Positions 35,046 to 44,838 are shown, counted from the first letter of the stretch. The stretch is 64,000 nucleotides of DNA from Niallia alba (GCF_012933555.1 NZ_JABBPK010000001.1:2768001-2832000); one strand, 5' to 3'. Numbers and translations: made by a program. Notes: a model not told the origin generated them from the letters alone.

Positions 35046-35912
35046 ATGGTAAAAACCCATAAAAAAGAAAGTACCGCCCACTTAATCATTCGATATTTGA
35101 TGCTAACAATAGGTGCAGGTTTTGCAGCAATCGCAATTGATTTATTTTTAGCTCCAAATACAATTATTGATGGTGGAGTTATTGGAATTTCACTGATTCT
35201 TAAATATAGTTATGGCTTAAACTTCGGAATCCTTGTCTTTATTATCAACCTACCTTTTTTATTTGCTGGCTATAAATATATTGGGAAAAACTTCTGTATT
35301 TCTTCCCTTTATTCAATCATTATGCTCGCAATCATTGAGTTTTTGCTTGAACACTTTGAACCAATTACCACCCAGCCGCTACTTGCTACAGTTTTTGGTG
35401 GGTTATTGCTAGGTGCAGGTGTTGGCATTGTCATTAGAAATTCAGGGGCATTAGACGGTACAGAAATATTAGGCATCCTGCTTACTAAAAAAATCCCCTT
35501 TTCTGTTGGAGAATTTGTGATGTTTATTAATGTCTTCATTTTCTCTTGGGCTGGTTTTGTTTTAGGTTGGGAACAAGCAATGTTTTCAATTCTTACCTAT
35601 TATATTGCAAGTAAAGCAATTGATGCGGTTATTCAAGGATTTGATGATACAAAAGCTGCGATGGTTATTTCGGATGAATATGAAGAAATTGCCCAAGCAC
35701 TTTCTGACCGGCTAGGAAGAGGAGTAACAAAGCTTAAAGGAAAAGGTGGCTATTTGGATCAGGAAAAAGAAGTATTATATGTAGTGTTTACCCGATTAGA
35801 GGTAGCAAAGTTTCGAAGCATTGTTCAAGAAATTGACCCAAATGCATTTATTACAATTATGGATACACAAGAAGCACATGGTGGGAAATTCTCTAAATCT
35901 GCCATTCATTAA
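35046..35912 (+). CDS. yitT: YitT family protein with DUF2179 domain
   Basis: A 288-residue membrane protein. Five to six membrane segments occupy residues 10-200 ([38 protein letters not shown]), and the soluble C-terminal DUF2179 domain follows (residues about 210-280, [53 protein letters not shown]). This is the full YitT architecture; molecular function is not known. The ATG at 35046 has AAAGGTGAT upstream. Repeat A4 ends 37 bp before the start, so the repeat is probably in or near the leader. A strong terminator follows. Confidence 0.85.
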   Translation: MVKTHKKESTAHLIIRYLMLTIGAGFAAIAIDLFLAPNTIIDGGVIGISLILKYSYGLNFGILVFIINLPFLFAGYKYIGKNFCISSLYSIIMLAIIEFLLEHFEPITTQPLLATVFGGLLLGAGVGIVIRNSGALDGTEILGILLTKKIPFSVGEFVMFINVFIFSWAGFVLGWEQAMFSILTYYIASKAIDAVIQGFDDTKAAMVISDEYEEIAQALSDRLGRGVTKLKGKGGYLDQEKEVLYVVFTRLEVAKFRSIVQEIDPNAFITIMDTQEAHGGKFSKSAIH

Positions 35913-35966
35913 GCAAGTTTTTTTCTATTGGATATTTTCCCACTGACCGAAGTTTTCTTTATGTGT

Positions 35967-36010
35967 AACAAGACTCCATTGCTTTTAAGAAGCAATGTGA
36001 GTCTTGTTTT
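35967..36010 (+). terminator. yitT terminator
   Basis: AACAAGACTC-C-ATTGCTT pairs with AAGCAAT-GT-GAGTCTTGTT, followed by TT, 55 bp after the yitT stop. Confidence 0.83.
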
Positions 36011-36117
36011 GCTTTCAAACTATTAATACCCTCTATAAAAATTTCATATTTCTCCATAAAATCTTGAAATTTATCCTTTATACTTGAGAAAGTAGCTGAA
36101 ATATTAGGAGATAGACG

Positions 36118-37491
36118 ATGAAGAAACTCTCAATAAAAATTGGAATCATATTTTTTTGCATTATTTTCGGACTTATTACCTTTATGCTCTTCCTATTACA
36201 TGAAGCAGTTGTGGAAAATAGAGTAAAGGAGGAATTAAATGCTCTACAATCAAGAGGAAACTCACATCGAACTGTATTAGAAAAGCATTTTAACAAAGAA
36301 ATAATCGAACATGTTATTTTGATGGAATCTGAATCAAACACGGACGTAGTAATTACAGATGAAAAAAAGAATATACTTAGTTCGTCCATAACTAACCATT
36401 CATATGATAAATATATAAAAAAAGAATTTGGTGATATTCCATACAAAGGGAAAATCGCGGAAGGGAATTGGCGGCAAGAACCGGTTATTTCTACAATGAG
36501 TCCCATAAAGATTAATGGACAGACAAGTGGTTATGTATTTATGTTTCAGGATACTGAGTCGGTACATAATCTCATTCAAAGTTTAAATAAACATTTTCTT
36601 TTAATAGGCTTCATCTCTGTTTTTATTACCATTATTATTATCATTTTCTTATCGCGTGGTATTACCAAGCCTTTAATTCAAATGAAAGAAGCAACCTCTC
36701 AAATCAACAAAGGAAATTTCGCTGTCACCCTACCACAGAAATCAGCAGATGAATTAGGTGAATTAGCCACTTCTATTGAAACACTAGCAACTGATTTAAA
36801 CTATTTAAAAAGAGAGCGTAATGAATTTTTAGCGAGTATTTCTCATGAACTTCGAACACCATTAACCTATATAAAGGGATATGCAGATATCCTTCTAAAA
36901 CAGAATCCTCCTACAGACGAACGGGAGAAATACTTAGCGATTATTGTGACAGAAATAAATCGGTTGAATCTATTAATTCAAGACTTATTTGAGCTGGCTA
37001 AAATAGATAAAAATTCATTTGTCATAAAAAAAGAGAAAATTGATTTAAGTATTTTTCTAAAAAGACTTGAACGAAAGCTCACACCTGCTATTAATGAAAA
37101 AAACATGATATTTAATGTTCACAATCCAAGCAGCTTAAATTTACATGCCGACCCGATTAGACTCGAACAAATTCTCCTGAACTTATTAGATAACGCCATA
37201 AAATATTCAAAAACTGGTGGTTTAGTAGAATTGAAGGTTTGGAAAGAGAAGAAAACGATTCATTTCTTAATCAGAGATAACGGAAAGGGAGTTCCTGAAA
37301 AAGATATTCCTTATATATTTAACAGATTCTATCGCGTGGAAAAATCACGAAAAAGATCGCTTGGTGGCACTGGTTTAGGACTTTCCATTGTTCAAGAGCT
37401 AGTTCATGCGCACGGAGCTGAAATTACCTTAAAAAGTCAGGAACAGATAGGTACCGAATTTGAAATTATTTTTAAGGAGAATGAAAAATGA
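36118..37491 (+). CDS. Sensor histidine kinase
   Basis: A 457-residue membrane kinase. Membrane segments at about 8-28 and 160-180 bracket an extracellular sensor domain of about 130 residues; a HAMP domain follows (RGITKPLIQMKEATSQIN). The phosphorylated histidine is His243 in SISHELRTPLTYIKG, and the ATP-binding boxes are LLDNAIKYS (N), IRDNGKGVPEKDI (G1) and GGTGLGLSIV (G2). Its stop overlaps the start of the response regulator by 4 bases. The leftward YdhK lipoprotein and DUF2933 peptide next door suggest metal or envelope stress as the signal; the sensor domain itself shows no clear metal motif. Confidence 0.92.
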   Translation: MKKLSIKIGIIFFCIIFGLITFMLFLLHEAVVENRVKEELNALQSRGNSHRTVLEKHFNKEIIEHVILMESESNTDVVITDEKKNILSSSITNHSYDKYIKKEFGDIPYKGKIAEGNWRQEPVISTMSPIKINGQTSGYVFMFQDTESVHNLIQSLNKHFLLIGFISVFITIIIIIFLSRGITKPLIQMKEATSQINKGNFAVTLPQKSADELGELATSIETLATDLNYLKRERNEFLASISHELRTPLTYIKGYADILLKQNPPTDEREKYLAIIVTEINRLNLLIQDLFELAKIDKNSFVIKKEKIDLSIFLKRLERKLTPAINEKNMIFNVHNPSSLNLHADPIRLEQILLNLLDNAIKYSKTGGLVELKVWKEKKTIHFLIRDNGKGVPEKDIPYIFNRFYRVEKSRKRSLGGTGLGLSIVQELVHAHGAEITLKSQEQIGTEFEIIFKENEK

Positions 37492-38165
37492 AAACTTTAT
37501 TACTAGTGGATGATGAACCGATTATGCTAGATTTATTATCTTTATACTTGTCTCCATTAGGCTATACATGCATCAAATGCAATTCAGGAATGGACGCTAT
37601 CAACTTTATCGAATCCAATGAGATAGACTTAATTCTATTAGATGTTATGATGCCAGAGATGGATGGCTTGGAAACTTGTAGAGAAATAAGGAAGAACTGG
37701 AATACCCCTATCATTATGTTGACAGCAAGAAGCGAAAAAGCCGATATAGTTAAAGGGCTAGAATATGGAGCTGATGATTATATCGCAAAACCATTCGATG
37801 AAGAAGAATTGGTTGCAAGAATAAATGCCGTTTTACGTAGATTGAAAACAGATTCAAAAAAAATTATCTTTAAAGGTCTCAAATTAGACAAAAACTCCTT
37901 CCAAGTAACTTTTAATGGACAGGAAATTGTCCTTACACCAAAAGAATTTTCCTTATTAACCTTATTTTTATCCAATCAAAACTTGGTGTTTTCAAGAGAG
38001 CATTTAATTACAACCATTTGGGGATATGATGTATCAACAGAAGACCGAACCATTGATTCTCATATTCGCAACCTACGGGACAAGCTGCGAAAAACAGGAT
38101 TTCCTGCAGATACTTATTTACAAACTGTTTGGGGTGTTGGCTATAAATGGACAGATCAGGATTGA
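37488..38165 (+). CDS. OmpR-family response regulator
   Basis: A 225-residue regulator. The receiver domain has the acidic pair Asp8/Asp9, the phosphorylated Asp52 (LILLDVMMPEMDG), Thr in MLTARS and Lys in YIAKPFDEEEL. The C-terminal winged helix ends in TEDRTIDSHIRNLRDKLRK and TVWGVGYKW, typical of OmpR/PhoB. It is coupled to the sensor kinase by an ATGA overlap. Kinase-first order is less common than regulator-first. A bidirectional terminator separates it from the converging YdhK gene. Confidence 0.93.
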   Translation: MKTLLLVDDEPIMLDLLSLYLSPLGYTCIKCNSGMDAINFIESNEIDLILLDVMMPEMDGLETCREIRKNWNTPIIMLTARSEKADIVKGLEYGADDYIAKPFDEEELVARINAVLRRLKTDSKKIIFKGLKLDKNSFQVTFNGQEIVLTPKEFSLLTLFLSNQNLVFSREHLITTIWGYDVSTEDRTIDSHIRNLRDKLRKTGFPADTYLQTVWGVGYKWTDQD

Positions 38166-38209
38166 TATTGTATGCATTAGTACTTTCACTACCTATTTTT
38201 AACAGTATC

Positions 38210-38260
38210 ATAATCCCCCTCCCTCTTTGATTATTTATTTTGAGAGAGGGGGATTATTAG
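38210..38260. terminator. Bidirectional terminator
   Basis: ATAATCCCCCTCCCTCTT pairs with GAGAGAGGGGGATTAT (one bulge) between the converging response regulator and YdhK genes. Confidence 0.85.
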
Positions 38261-38830
38261 TTATTCTACTTGTGACAATTCGCTTTCTGTTACCCATTTA
38301 TGATAAGTAACATCCTCCCCTGTCTCCGTATCTTGATAATCTACCATATAAACAGTTGTTTCTTCTGCTGAATCAATAGTTGCTGTGACATCATCCATCC
38401 CTTCCATATGTTCAGCATTTATTATGACTTCGTCTCCTGCTTGATAGCTGTCATTTGTAGCATTCTCGATTTCCTCATGAATGACCCATTTATGATTTTC
38501 TACTTTCTCCCCCCCATTTAAAGGCGTATAAGTTATTGTATAAACAGTAGTATCGAAAGCACCAGAAATGGTAGCTTCAGCTTCGTTCATTCCCGGCATA
38601 TGATCTGCATGGATAATAGCTTTTGAACCTACTGGATAAGTTTGATTCAGAGCTTCTTTTAGACCTTCCGGAACATCACTTGTACCTGCATGATTCATTC
38701 CCTCATGACCTTCCATCATATTAGAACTTGAATCACCTTTTGGAGCTGCATCATCTTTCCCAGTACATGCAGCTAAGGCAAACATTGCTACTAAAGATAC
38801 TAGACTAAATATAATTTTCCTTCTAATCAT
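38261..38830 (-). CDS. YdhK family lipoprotein (two DUF1541 repeats)
   Basis: A 189-residue exported lipoprotein: signal peptide with lipobox LAAC, so the mature protein starts at that cysteine and sits on the outer face of the membrane. A short Met/His-rich linker (MMEGHEGMNHAG) is followed by two DUF1541 repeats, each starting with a metal-like motif (HADHMPGM and NAEHMEGM) and ending HKWV. This fits the YdhK family, often seen with copper or other metal systems. The ATG at 38830 has AGGAAGG 9 bases upstream. Its nearest upstream neighbour is the DUF2933 peptide gene, now separated by repeat B3. Confidence 0.85.
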   Translation of the reverse strand: MIRRKIIFSLVSLVAMFALAACTGKDDAAPKGDSSSNMMEGHEGMNHAGTSDVPEGLKEALNQTYPVGSKAIIHADHMPGMNEAEATISGAFDTTVYTITYTPLNGGEKVENHKWVIHEEIENATNDSYQAGDEVIINAEHMEGMDDVTATIDSAEETTVYMVDYQDTETGEDVTYHKWVTESELSQVE

Positions 38831-38919
38831 GATTATCATCCTTCCTAACTTGGTTATGTCCATAATTAGAGTACTTTATATATGTGCAATTATCGTGCAG
38901 ATTTCTTTATAAATAGGAA

Positions 38920-39258
38920 AGGGACTGGGACATAATGAACTAAATAGATACTCTGTAAAGACGAATAATCCCTAATTAACTATTAAATAATGGTTGCTTT
39001 CGCATACTTGGTTTGGTTATTTGTGCTTTTAAATGTAGTCATATGTAAGAACTAGTTCGTTCCATTGCTCTAAGCGGGTCAGCGCAAGTCCCACGGAAAA
39101 CGAAGTGTATTCCGGCTGCGGGTAATGGTAATAAACTTCATGGAACACCCTTTTAAAAACAAAGAAAAAAACCAAAACTATTATACGAACCTTTTTTAGC
39201 ATGTTCGTATAATAGTTTTGGTTTATCTTTAGCTAGAATGATTATATCCCAACCTCCC
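38920..39258 (-). repeat. Family B repeat, copy B3 (diverged)
   Basis: It begins GGACTGGGACATAA, continues with ACTAAATAGATACTCTGTAA as in B2, and ends ATATCCCAACCTCC. The upstream stem is preserved with new bases: AAACCAAAACTATTATACGAA paired with TTCGTATAATAGTTTTGGTTT (read in the forward-strand order). The GC-rich core is partly lost. A family A remnant follows. Confidence 0.82.
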
Positions 39259-39262
39259 TTAT

Positions 39263-39304
39263 CCCGCACTGATGGATAAGCTGCCCGTTAAAATTGGGAT
39301 AAAT
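39263..39304 (+). repeat. Family A remnant
   Basis: About 40 bp with CCCGCACTGATGG, GCTGCCCGTTAA and TTGGGATAAA, in the order of the family A element but with most of the middle missing. It abuts repeat B3. Confidence 0.55.
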
Positions 39305-39318
39305 TCCATTCTATTGTT

Positions 39319-39522
39319 CTATGATTCTTTTCTCTCAATCGTTGAAAGAGTATCGATTTCTTTTCTCAACTTTCCATTTTCCAACTCAAGGCTTTTTACT
39401 CTATCATCCAAATCTTTTGATGTATGTGAATGATGATGCTTGTTGTGTCCAAACATGCCTTTCATACAAAATAGCATCATTAATGGACAAATTAGTAACG
39501 TAAGTAATTGTAACAATCCCAT
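39319..39522 (-). CDS. Small DUF2933-like membrane peptide
   Basis: A 67-residue protein. Residues 1-24 form one hydrophobic segment (LLQLLTLLICPLMMLFCMKG), followed by a histidine cluster (HNKHHHSH) and a short coiled coil with heptad leucines (LDDRVKSLELENGKLRKEI). The CPLMMLFCMKGM.GH pattern matches DUF2933, small proteins often linked to copper or heavy-metal resistance. The ATG at 39522 has TGGAGGG upstream. The next gene in its direction is the YdhK lipoprotein, with repeat B3 between them. Confidence 0.75.
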   Translation of the reverse strand: MGLLQLLTLLICPLMMLFCMKGMFGHNKHHHSHTSKDLDDRVKSLELENGKLRKEIDTLSTIERKES

Positions 39523-39588
39523 TTTATCATCCCTCCATTTATAACATAATCATATCTATAAAATATGGAGATTTTATGGAGAAATATA

Positions 39589-40497
39589 TTAAATCAAGGA
39601 CAAAATAACCGGTAAAGTTATTAAACTTGCAATTGTACTAAAAAAGGTGGCACTGGAAACAAAATCTGGTTCTGTTCCATATTGGACAGCATAGAGTGTC
39701 GTATTCGCTGCTGCTGGCATTCCAGCTAGTAAGACCATTATTTGCTTTAACATCTCATCTACTGGCAAAATAAATGTCAACAGCCATGCAATAACTGGAG
39801 ATACAATCAACTTTAAAAACAAAGAAATGGATAAAGGCCGATAAGCAATATTTTTTACACTTACATTAGCAAGCTGGATTCCCAAAACAAGCATCACTGT
39901 CGGAATAGCTGCATTCCCAACTAATTTAATCGCTTCAAGCATCGTTTCTCCAACAGGAATATGGAAGAAATGAAAAAAGGCACCTAGTATAGCCCCATAC
40001 ATAACTGGTACTTTAAGTACTTTCGTTAATGTGTCTTTACCATTCCCGTCTTCCACAGAGCCTTTTGCTGCATAGTAGACACCTATCGTTACCATAATTA
40101 ATTGCTGAATAACCATCAGGATAACAGCATAATGCAATCCTGGCTCACCGAAAACAAATAAAACAAGTGGTGTGCCATAATTGCCATTGTTCATAAATGC
40201 AGAGGATAAGATCATTCCACATGTCTTTCTTACCGAATAACCCCTAAAATAACCAATGATAGAAACAATTGCAACAATAGCTAATACTAAAGTTAAGGCA
40301 TAAAGAGTCATATACAAATAGTCCATTGTAAAAGTTGTTTCATAAAATACACTAAATGACAACAATGGTGTCATCAAATAAACAGAAACAGCCGAAACGG
40401 ATTTTATATCAATATGAAGCATTTTTTGTCCAATGAATCCAACTGAAAAAATAAAGAAAATTGGTAATAAAATACTTAAATACTGCACTATCATCAT
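39589..40497 (-). CDS. AEC family transporter (auxin efflux carrier superfamily)
   Basis: A 302-residue membrane protein with ten predicted segments in two halves. Recognisable parts are FFIFSVGFIGQKMLHIDI, VYLMTPLLSFSVFY, SSAFMNNGNYGTPLVLFVFG (the conserved N-N-G-N-Y-G motif of the family) and LAGMPAAANTTLYAVQYG near the end. AEC members carry malate, malonate or other organic anions; the substrate is not evident. The start is ATG at 40497 or 40494, with a weak site. Repeat A5 lies upstream, between this gene and proA. Confidence 0.86.
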   Translation of the reverse strand: MMIVQYLSILLPIFFIFSVGFIGQKMLHIDIKSVSAVSVYLMTPLLSFSVFYETTFTMDYLYMTLYALTLVLAIVAIVSIIGYFRGYSVRKTCGMILSSAFMNNGNYGTPLVLFVFGEPGLHYAVILMVIQQLIMVTIGVYYAAKGSVEDGNGKDTLTKVLKVPVMYGAILGAFFHFFHIPVGETMLEAIKLVGNAAIPTVMLVLGIQLANVSVKNIAYRPLSISLFLKLIVSPVIAWLLTFILPVDEMLKQIMVLLAGMPAAANTTLYAVQYGTEPDFVSSATFFSTIASLITLPVILSLI

Positions 40498-40547
40498 CCA
40501 ATCTTAATAAAGTATGATATGTCCTGTTGCATCAAACATTTTATAAG

Positions 40548-40687
40548 ATAAAGTGAAACTTCCATCAGTGGAGGTTTTCCGTCATCCCCCACTGATGGTT
40601 AGTTGAACCAATCGGACCTTTACGGACAGTTGATCTTCCTCGTATTCTCAGAAGCTTACGGTTACTATCCGTTAAGTGGGGGATAAA
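40548..40687 (+). repeat. Family A repeat, copy A5 (shortened)
   Basis: From ATAAAGTGAAACTTCC to GTGGGGGATAAA, with perfect hairpin 1 (CCATCAGTGG / CCACTGATGG region) but missing the CTCCCACC-TATC part of hairpin 2. It ends 6 bp before the proA stop and so forms the 3' end of the leftward proBA transcript. ATAAA occurs at both ends. Confidence 0.86.
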
Positions 40688-40693
40688 ATGCAG

Positions 40694-41941
40694 TTATTTT
40701 CTAACTTGGCCATCTCCATAAATAAAGTATTTAACAGATGTTAATGCATTTAGCCCCATTGGACCTCTCGCATGAAGCTTTTGCGTACTTATGCCAATCT
40801 CTGCCCCATAGCCAAATTCAAATCCATCTGTAAATCTCGTACTAGCATTATGATAGACTGCGGCGGCATCTACTCCTGACAAAAATAGCTCGGCATTCTC
40901 TTTGTTTTCGGTAATAATTGCTTCCGAGTGCTTTGTGCCATAAGTATTAATATGGCTGATTGCATCTATAACATCCTCTACTACCTTTATACTAATCTTT
41001 AAAGCGGAATATTCCGTATACCAATCTTCTACTGTTGCTTCTTTTGCAAAAGAAAAAGAGGAACACACTGTATTATCTCCATAAATCTCTACAGCATTAT
41101 TATGCAGTGCCTCTAAGAGAGACAATCCGTATTGATCAAACCAATTTTTTTCTATCAAAATAGTCTCTAAAGCGTTACAAACAGACGGACGCTGGGTTTT
41201 TCCGTTTAGACTAATATTAAATGCCATTTCCCTATCTGCTGTTTCATCAATAAATAAATGACAATTTCCAGCACCTGTTTCAATGACTGGAACAGTAGCT
41301 TCTTTTACTACCGTGTCAATTAATCCTTTTCCCCCACGAGGTATTAACACATCTAAAAATTCCTTTAAATGAAAGAGTTCCTTCGCTGTTTCTCTGCTCG
41401 TATCTTCAATCAACTGCACAGCATCTCTTGGCAGTACAGATTTATCAAGCGCTCTATGAATCGTGTTAACTAGTGCCATATTAGAATGTTTTGCAGATGA
41501 ACTACCTCTTAAGACAATACTATTTCCTGTTTTCAGCGCAAGGCTCGCTGCATCTATCGTGACATTAGGTCTTGCCTCATAAATCATCCCCATCACACCA
41601 ATTGGGACAGTTTTCTTCCTTATTTTCAGTCCATTTTCTTTTTCCATTTCTTCTACTACTTCGCCAACAGGGTCCTTAAGCTTAACCAACTCCTTTAGTG
41701 CTGAAGCCATATCCTCAATTCGCTTTTCGTCAAGCATGATACGATCTAAAATGGAAGTCGATAAACCATTTTCTGCCCCACTTTGAAGATCTTTTTTATT
41801 CTCTTTTATAATTAAATCTTTCTCTTCTATTAATTGATTGCTGATTAGTAGTAATGCCTCATTCTTCTCATCGGTTGTGTAATTTAGTAATTGATAACTT
41901 GCTTTCTTCGCTAATTTGCCTTTTTGATAAACCTCGCCCAT
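40694..41941 (-). CDS. proA: Glutamate-5-semialdehyde dehydrogenase (gamma-glutamyl phosphate reductase)
   Basis: A 415-residue NADPH-dependent enzyme for the second step of proline synthesis. [50 protein letters not shown] and the catalytic cysteine in [16 protein letters not shown] are the family hallmarks; the C-terminus has [20 protein letters not shown], and [12 protein letters not shown]. It lies 17 bp after proB on the same strand, forming the usual proBA operon, and shares its T-box control. Repeat A5 follows the stop. The ATG at 41941 follows GGGAGAGATG. Confidence 0.96.
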   Translation of the reverse strand: MGEVYQKGKLAKKASYQLLNYTTDEKNEALLLISNQLIEEKDLIIKENKKDLQSGAENGLSTSILDRIMLDEKRIEDMASALKELVKLKDPVGEVVEEMEKENGLKIRKKTVPIGVMGMIYEARPNVTIDAASLALKTGNSIVLRGSSSAKHSNMALVNTIHRALDKSVLPRDAVQLIEDTSRETAKELFHLKEFLDVLIPRGGKGLIDTVVKEATVPVIETGAGNCHLFIDETADREMAFNISLNGKTQRPSVCNALETILIEKNWFDQYGLSLLEALHNNAVEIYGDNTVCSSFSFAKEATVEDWYTEYSALKISIKVVEDVIDAISHINTYGTKHSEAIITENKENAELFLSGVDAAAVYHNASTRFTDGFEFGYGAEIGISTQKLHARGPMGLNALTSVKYFIYGDGQVRK

Positions 41942-41958
41942 TTTTCATCTCTCCCATT

Positions 41959-43056
41959 TCACATTTTCACCCATTTATCACGGTGAATGACTTCCAATTT
42001 TGGATGTTTTTCTATTTTTTGTTCTTCTGCCCTTTGTAAAATAATTTCTTTTAGTTCTTCAGAAGAATAAAGTACTTCCCCTTTTCCGATAACGCCATTT
42101 ACTCCATACACTTCCACAACATTTCCTTTTTCAAAGAAACCTTCCACTTTATAAATACCTGCTGGCAGCAAGCTACTGCCATTATTCATTAGAGCTATTT
42201 CTGCCCCTTCATCGACATATAGACTTCCTTCTACAGTAGAATGGAGGGAAATCCATTGACGATTACTATTTATCGATGTTAAAGCAGCAGAACCAATATA
42301 AGTTCCATCACCTTTGTCCTCCATTATATCGATTAACTTATTTTCCCCTTCCCCTTTTCCAATAAAAACCTTTACTCCTAAAGTATTAGCCGTTTCCGCT
42401 GCAATCAGCTTTGATTTCATGCCACCTGTACCAACCTTAGAGCCAGAACCTTTTGCAGCAGTCTTCCATTCTTCCGTAATTTCCGGCAAATAATTGATTC
42501 GTTTCGCAGAGGAGTCTTCTTTTGGATTCTTGTCATATAACCCATTAATATCTGTTAGAATTATTAGCTGATCAGCATGGATAAGCCCACTAACAAGAGC
42601 TGATAACATATCATTGTCTCCAAACGTTAACTCTTCTACTGATACTGTGTCATTTTCATTTATAATTGGCAATATGCTTCTTTCTAACAATTCAGTCAAT
42701 GTAGAATAAGCATTTCGGTACCGATCCCGCTTAGAAAAATCATTTCGCGTAATGAGGACTTGTGCTGGAACTATTCCAAACTTACTTAATTGTTCATTAT
42801 AGCTTTGAATCAATAAGCTTTGACCAACTGCTGCTGCAGCCTGTTTCCCTTTCAATGTCACCGGTCTTGAAGGATAACCGAGCTTTGCAAAGCCAGCAGC
42901 CACTGCTCCTGAAGACACTAAAAGGACTTCATGGCCTTTATTTCTTAAATTTGCAATACTTGCGATATGGTCACTTAGTTTAGATTGATCGATAGCTCCT
43001 TTTGAATCCGTTAAAGAGCTGCTGCCAATTTTTACGACAATTCTTTTCTTCTCCAT
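41959..43056 (-). CDS. proB: Glutamate 5-kinase
   Basis: A 365-residue kinase that starts proline synthesis by phosphorylating glutamate. The amino-acid kinase fold is plain ([62 protein letters not shown]), and the C-terminal PUA domain (residues about 275-355) is complete. It is first in the proBA operon and is preceded by a proline-type T-box leader with its own promoter. Product feedback by proline is known for the family. Start: ATG at 43056 after GGAGGAAATAG. Confidence 0.96.
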   Translation of the reverse strand: MEKKRIVVKIGSSSLTDSKGAIDQSKLSDHIASIANLRNKGHEVLLVSSGAVAAGFAKLGYPSRPVTLKGKQAAAAVGQSLLIQSYNEQLSKFGIVPAQVLITRNDFSKRDRYRNAYSTLTELLERSILPIINENDTVSVEELTFGDNDMLSALVSGLIHADQLIILTDINGLYDKNPKEDSSAKRINYLPEITEEWKTAAKGSGSKVGTGGMKSKLIAAETANTLGVKVFIGKGEGENKLIDIMEDKGDGTYIGSAALTSINSNRQWISLHSTVEGSLYVDEGAEIALMNNGSSLLPAGIYKVEGFFEKGNVVEVYGVNGVIGKGEVLYSSEELKEIILQRAEEQKIEKHPKLEVIHRDKWVKM

Positions 43057-43089
43057 TCTATTTCCTCCGTACTTTATTAAACCTGCTTC

Positions 43090-43340
43090 AATGGAATAAA
43101 AAAGCCCTTTTCCATCCTAAACAAAGGACGAAAAAGGGCTTTCCGTGGTACCACCTTAATTGAATCAATAAAAATATTGATTCCACTCTGTCTGATAACG
43201 CAAGAGATGCGCCTACTTTAATAGGACTTGAAAGGTAGGTTCTGTGTACTTTCATCATGAAGTCTTTCAGCTTATAAACTCCACTCTCTTTTATGAAAGC
43301 TACTCACATACTAGTCCTTTCGCTTCGTTCCGTTTTCTTT
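43090..43340 (-). promoter_or_regulatory. T-box leader of proBA, proline specifier
   Basis: Reading leftward, the leader has an AGAGAG-containing stem I whose 3' side reads GAACCTACC; the CCU at 43239-43237 is a proline codon in the specifier position. It then has the T-box AAGGTGGTACCACGG (antiterminator, UGGU pairing with tRNA ACCA end) and a terminator AGCCCTTTTTCGTCC..GGAAAAGGGCTTTTTT. Uncharged tRNA-Pro should switch on proBA. The match of specifier and genes makes this firm. Confidence 0.93.
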
Positions 43341-43346
43341 TTACTA

Positions 43347-43375
43347 ATTATAAGCAGTTTTTTCAATCGTTTCAA
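43347..43375 (-). promoter_or_regulatory. proBA promoter
   Basis: Leftward TTGAAA (43370-43375), 17 bases, TATAAT (43347-43352), just upstream of the T-box stem I. The left end of the IS4 element at 43400 lies 25 bp upstream of the -35, so the promoter is intact. Confidence 0.72.
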
Positions 43376-43399
43376 TCGTTTTTTGAAATTTATTAATAA

Positions 43400-44804
43400 T
43401 CACTAGTGTTGCATTAATTTATTTTCACTATTAAAAATACTTAAAATGTTCAATTTTATTATTTTATGCAAAGAAAAAGTCCTTTATAATGGATAAGTCA
43501 GGTGGTAACCCGTCCAAATCCACTAAAAAAGGACCAACACATGGACAAGATTACACGAAAAACTTCATTTGGACAATGGTTTTCACCAATAAATCTTCAA
43601 CTTTTTGAAGAAACCGTGAAAACGTTGAAATTAGATTACTATACGAAAAAACTAAAAACAGACTCATTTCTAAAATTACTCCTTTTTGCACAGCTACAAG
43701 AAGTCGAAAGTTTGCATGAGCTAAGCGATTGTCTTTTCGACGACCAACTACAAAAAGGCATTGATCTTGATTCAATCAGTATTTCTCAGCTCTCACGCCG
43801 ATTAAACGGTATAAATCCAGATTTATTTCAAAGGCTTTTCCTTGATTTAGTCGCACAAATTCATGCAAAAACACATTATACAAAGCTTATTATGCCGTTA
43901 AAAATCATTGATTCAAGCACATTGCCACTTAATTTGACCAATCATAAATGGGCAAAGTTCCGCAAAACAAAAGCGGGTGTCAAGTTGCATTTGAGACTTG
44001 TGTTTATGGAAAAAGGGAGTTCCTATCCTGAAAAGGCTGTTTTAACAACGGCAAAAGAACATGATCGTGGTCAGCTTGAAATCATGGTTGATGATAAAGA
44101 ATGCATGTATGTGTTTGACCGTGGCTACCTAGATTACGAGCGCTTTGACCGAATGACAGATGATGGTTACTTTTTTCTTTCAAGGCTACGGAAAAACGCA
44201 GTCATACGGGAAGTTTATAATTTTAAACTACCCGAGAATTCAGCTGTTTTGTCAGATCAAATGGTGTTGATTGGTACGACTCAAAACCGTGCTGAAAATT
44301 ACTTTCGTCTTCTAAAAGTGATGGATTCAAAAGGAAATGAACTGCATTTAATTACCAATCGTTTTGATTTGAGTGCCGAAGAAATTTCAGAGATGTACAA
44401 ATCACGGTGGGCAATTGAGTTGTTCTTTAAATGGATCAAACAGCATCTCAGCATCAAAAAGTTCTACGGTCAAAGTGAATGGGCGATTCAAAACCAAGTG
44501 TTTATCGCACTGATTGTTTTTTGCCTACATGTTCTCGTACAACTTGAAACAAGAAGTAAGCGAAAAACCTTACAAATTAGCCGTTATTTAAGGGCTGCAT
44601 TGTGGAAACCAGCCCATATCTGGCTTCGAAAGATTGAAGGGAAAGCCATCCCTTAATAAGCAAATTGTTGTTGTCGCACAAGTCTAATTGTAAAAAAAAC
44701 CCAAATGGATGGAGCCACCTTTGAATAGGTATTTACCTTTTTGGCTCTAAACAAGGAGGATAATGAGACTGAAAATTGCGACAATATTTATGCAACACTA
44801 GTGA
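43400..44804 (+). mobile_element. IS4-family insertion sequence (1405 bp)
   Basis: Terminal inverted repeats TCACTAGTGTTGCAT (43400-43414) and ATGCAACACTAGTGA (44790-44804) are perfect over 15 bp and continue with mismatches. The one gene inside is full-length. Size and ends resemble the IS4Bsu1 type as I recall it. I saw no direct repeat in the 10 bp on each side, so the target duplication has been lost or the copy has recombined. Confidence 0.87.
43541..44656 (+). CDS. IS4-family transposase (DDE)
   Basis: A 371-residue transposase. The catalytic aspartates are in IIDSSTLPLN and YVFDRGYLDYERFD; the Y-R-E-K motif is YKSRWAIELFFKWIK, which supplies the glutamate. An N-terminal region (FGQWFSPINLQLFEETVKTL) and the KTDSFLKLLLFAQLQEVESL motif are typical of IS4/IS5377-like enzymes. 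The ATG at 43541 follows AAAAAAGGA; the frame is open from 43502 but the upstream start has no site. The frame is unbroken, so the element may be active. Confidence 0.92.
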   Translation: MDKITRKTSFGQWFSPINLQLFEETVKTLKLDYYTKKLKTDSFLKLLLFAQLQEVESLHELSDCLFDDQLQKGIDLDSISISQLSRRLNGINPDLFQRLFLDLVAQIHAKTHYTKLIMPLKIIDSSTLPLNLTNHKWAKFRKTKAGVKLHLRLVFMEKGSSYPEKAVLTTAKEHDRGQLEIMVDDKECMYVFDRGYLDYERFDRMTDDGYFFLSRLRKNAVIREVYNFKLPENSAVLSDQMVLIGTTQNRAENYFRLLKVMDSKGNELHLITNRFDLSAEEISEMYKSRWAIELFFKWIKQHLSIKKFYGQSEWAIQNQVFIALIVFCLHVLVQLETRSKRKTLQISRYLRAALWKPAHIWLRKIEGKAIP

Positions 44805-44838
44805 GAAAAACATATTTCAGTATGACAATTAGAATGGA

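Noticed and set aside
43390-44815. A target-site duplication for the IS4 element
   Set aside because: The 10 bases on each side (left TTATTAATAA, right GAAAAACATA) do not match, so none is claimed.
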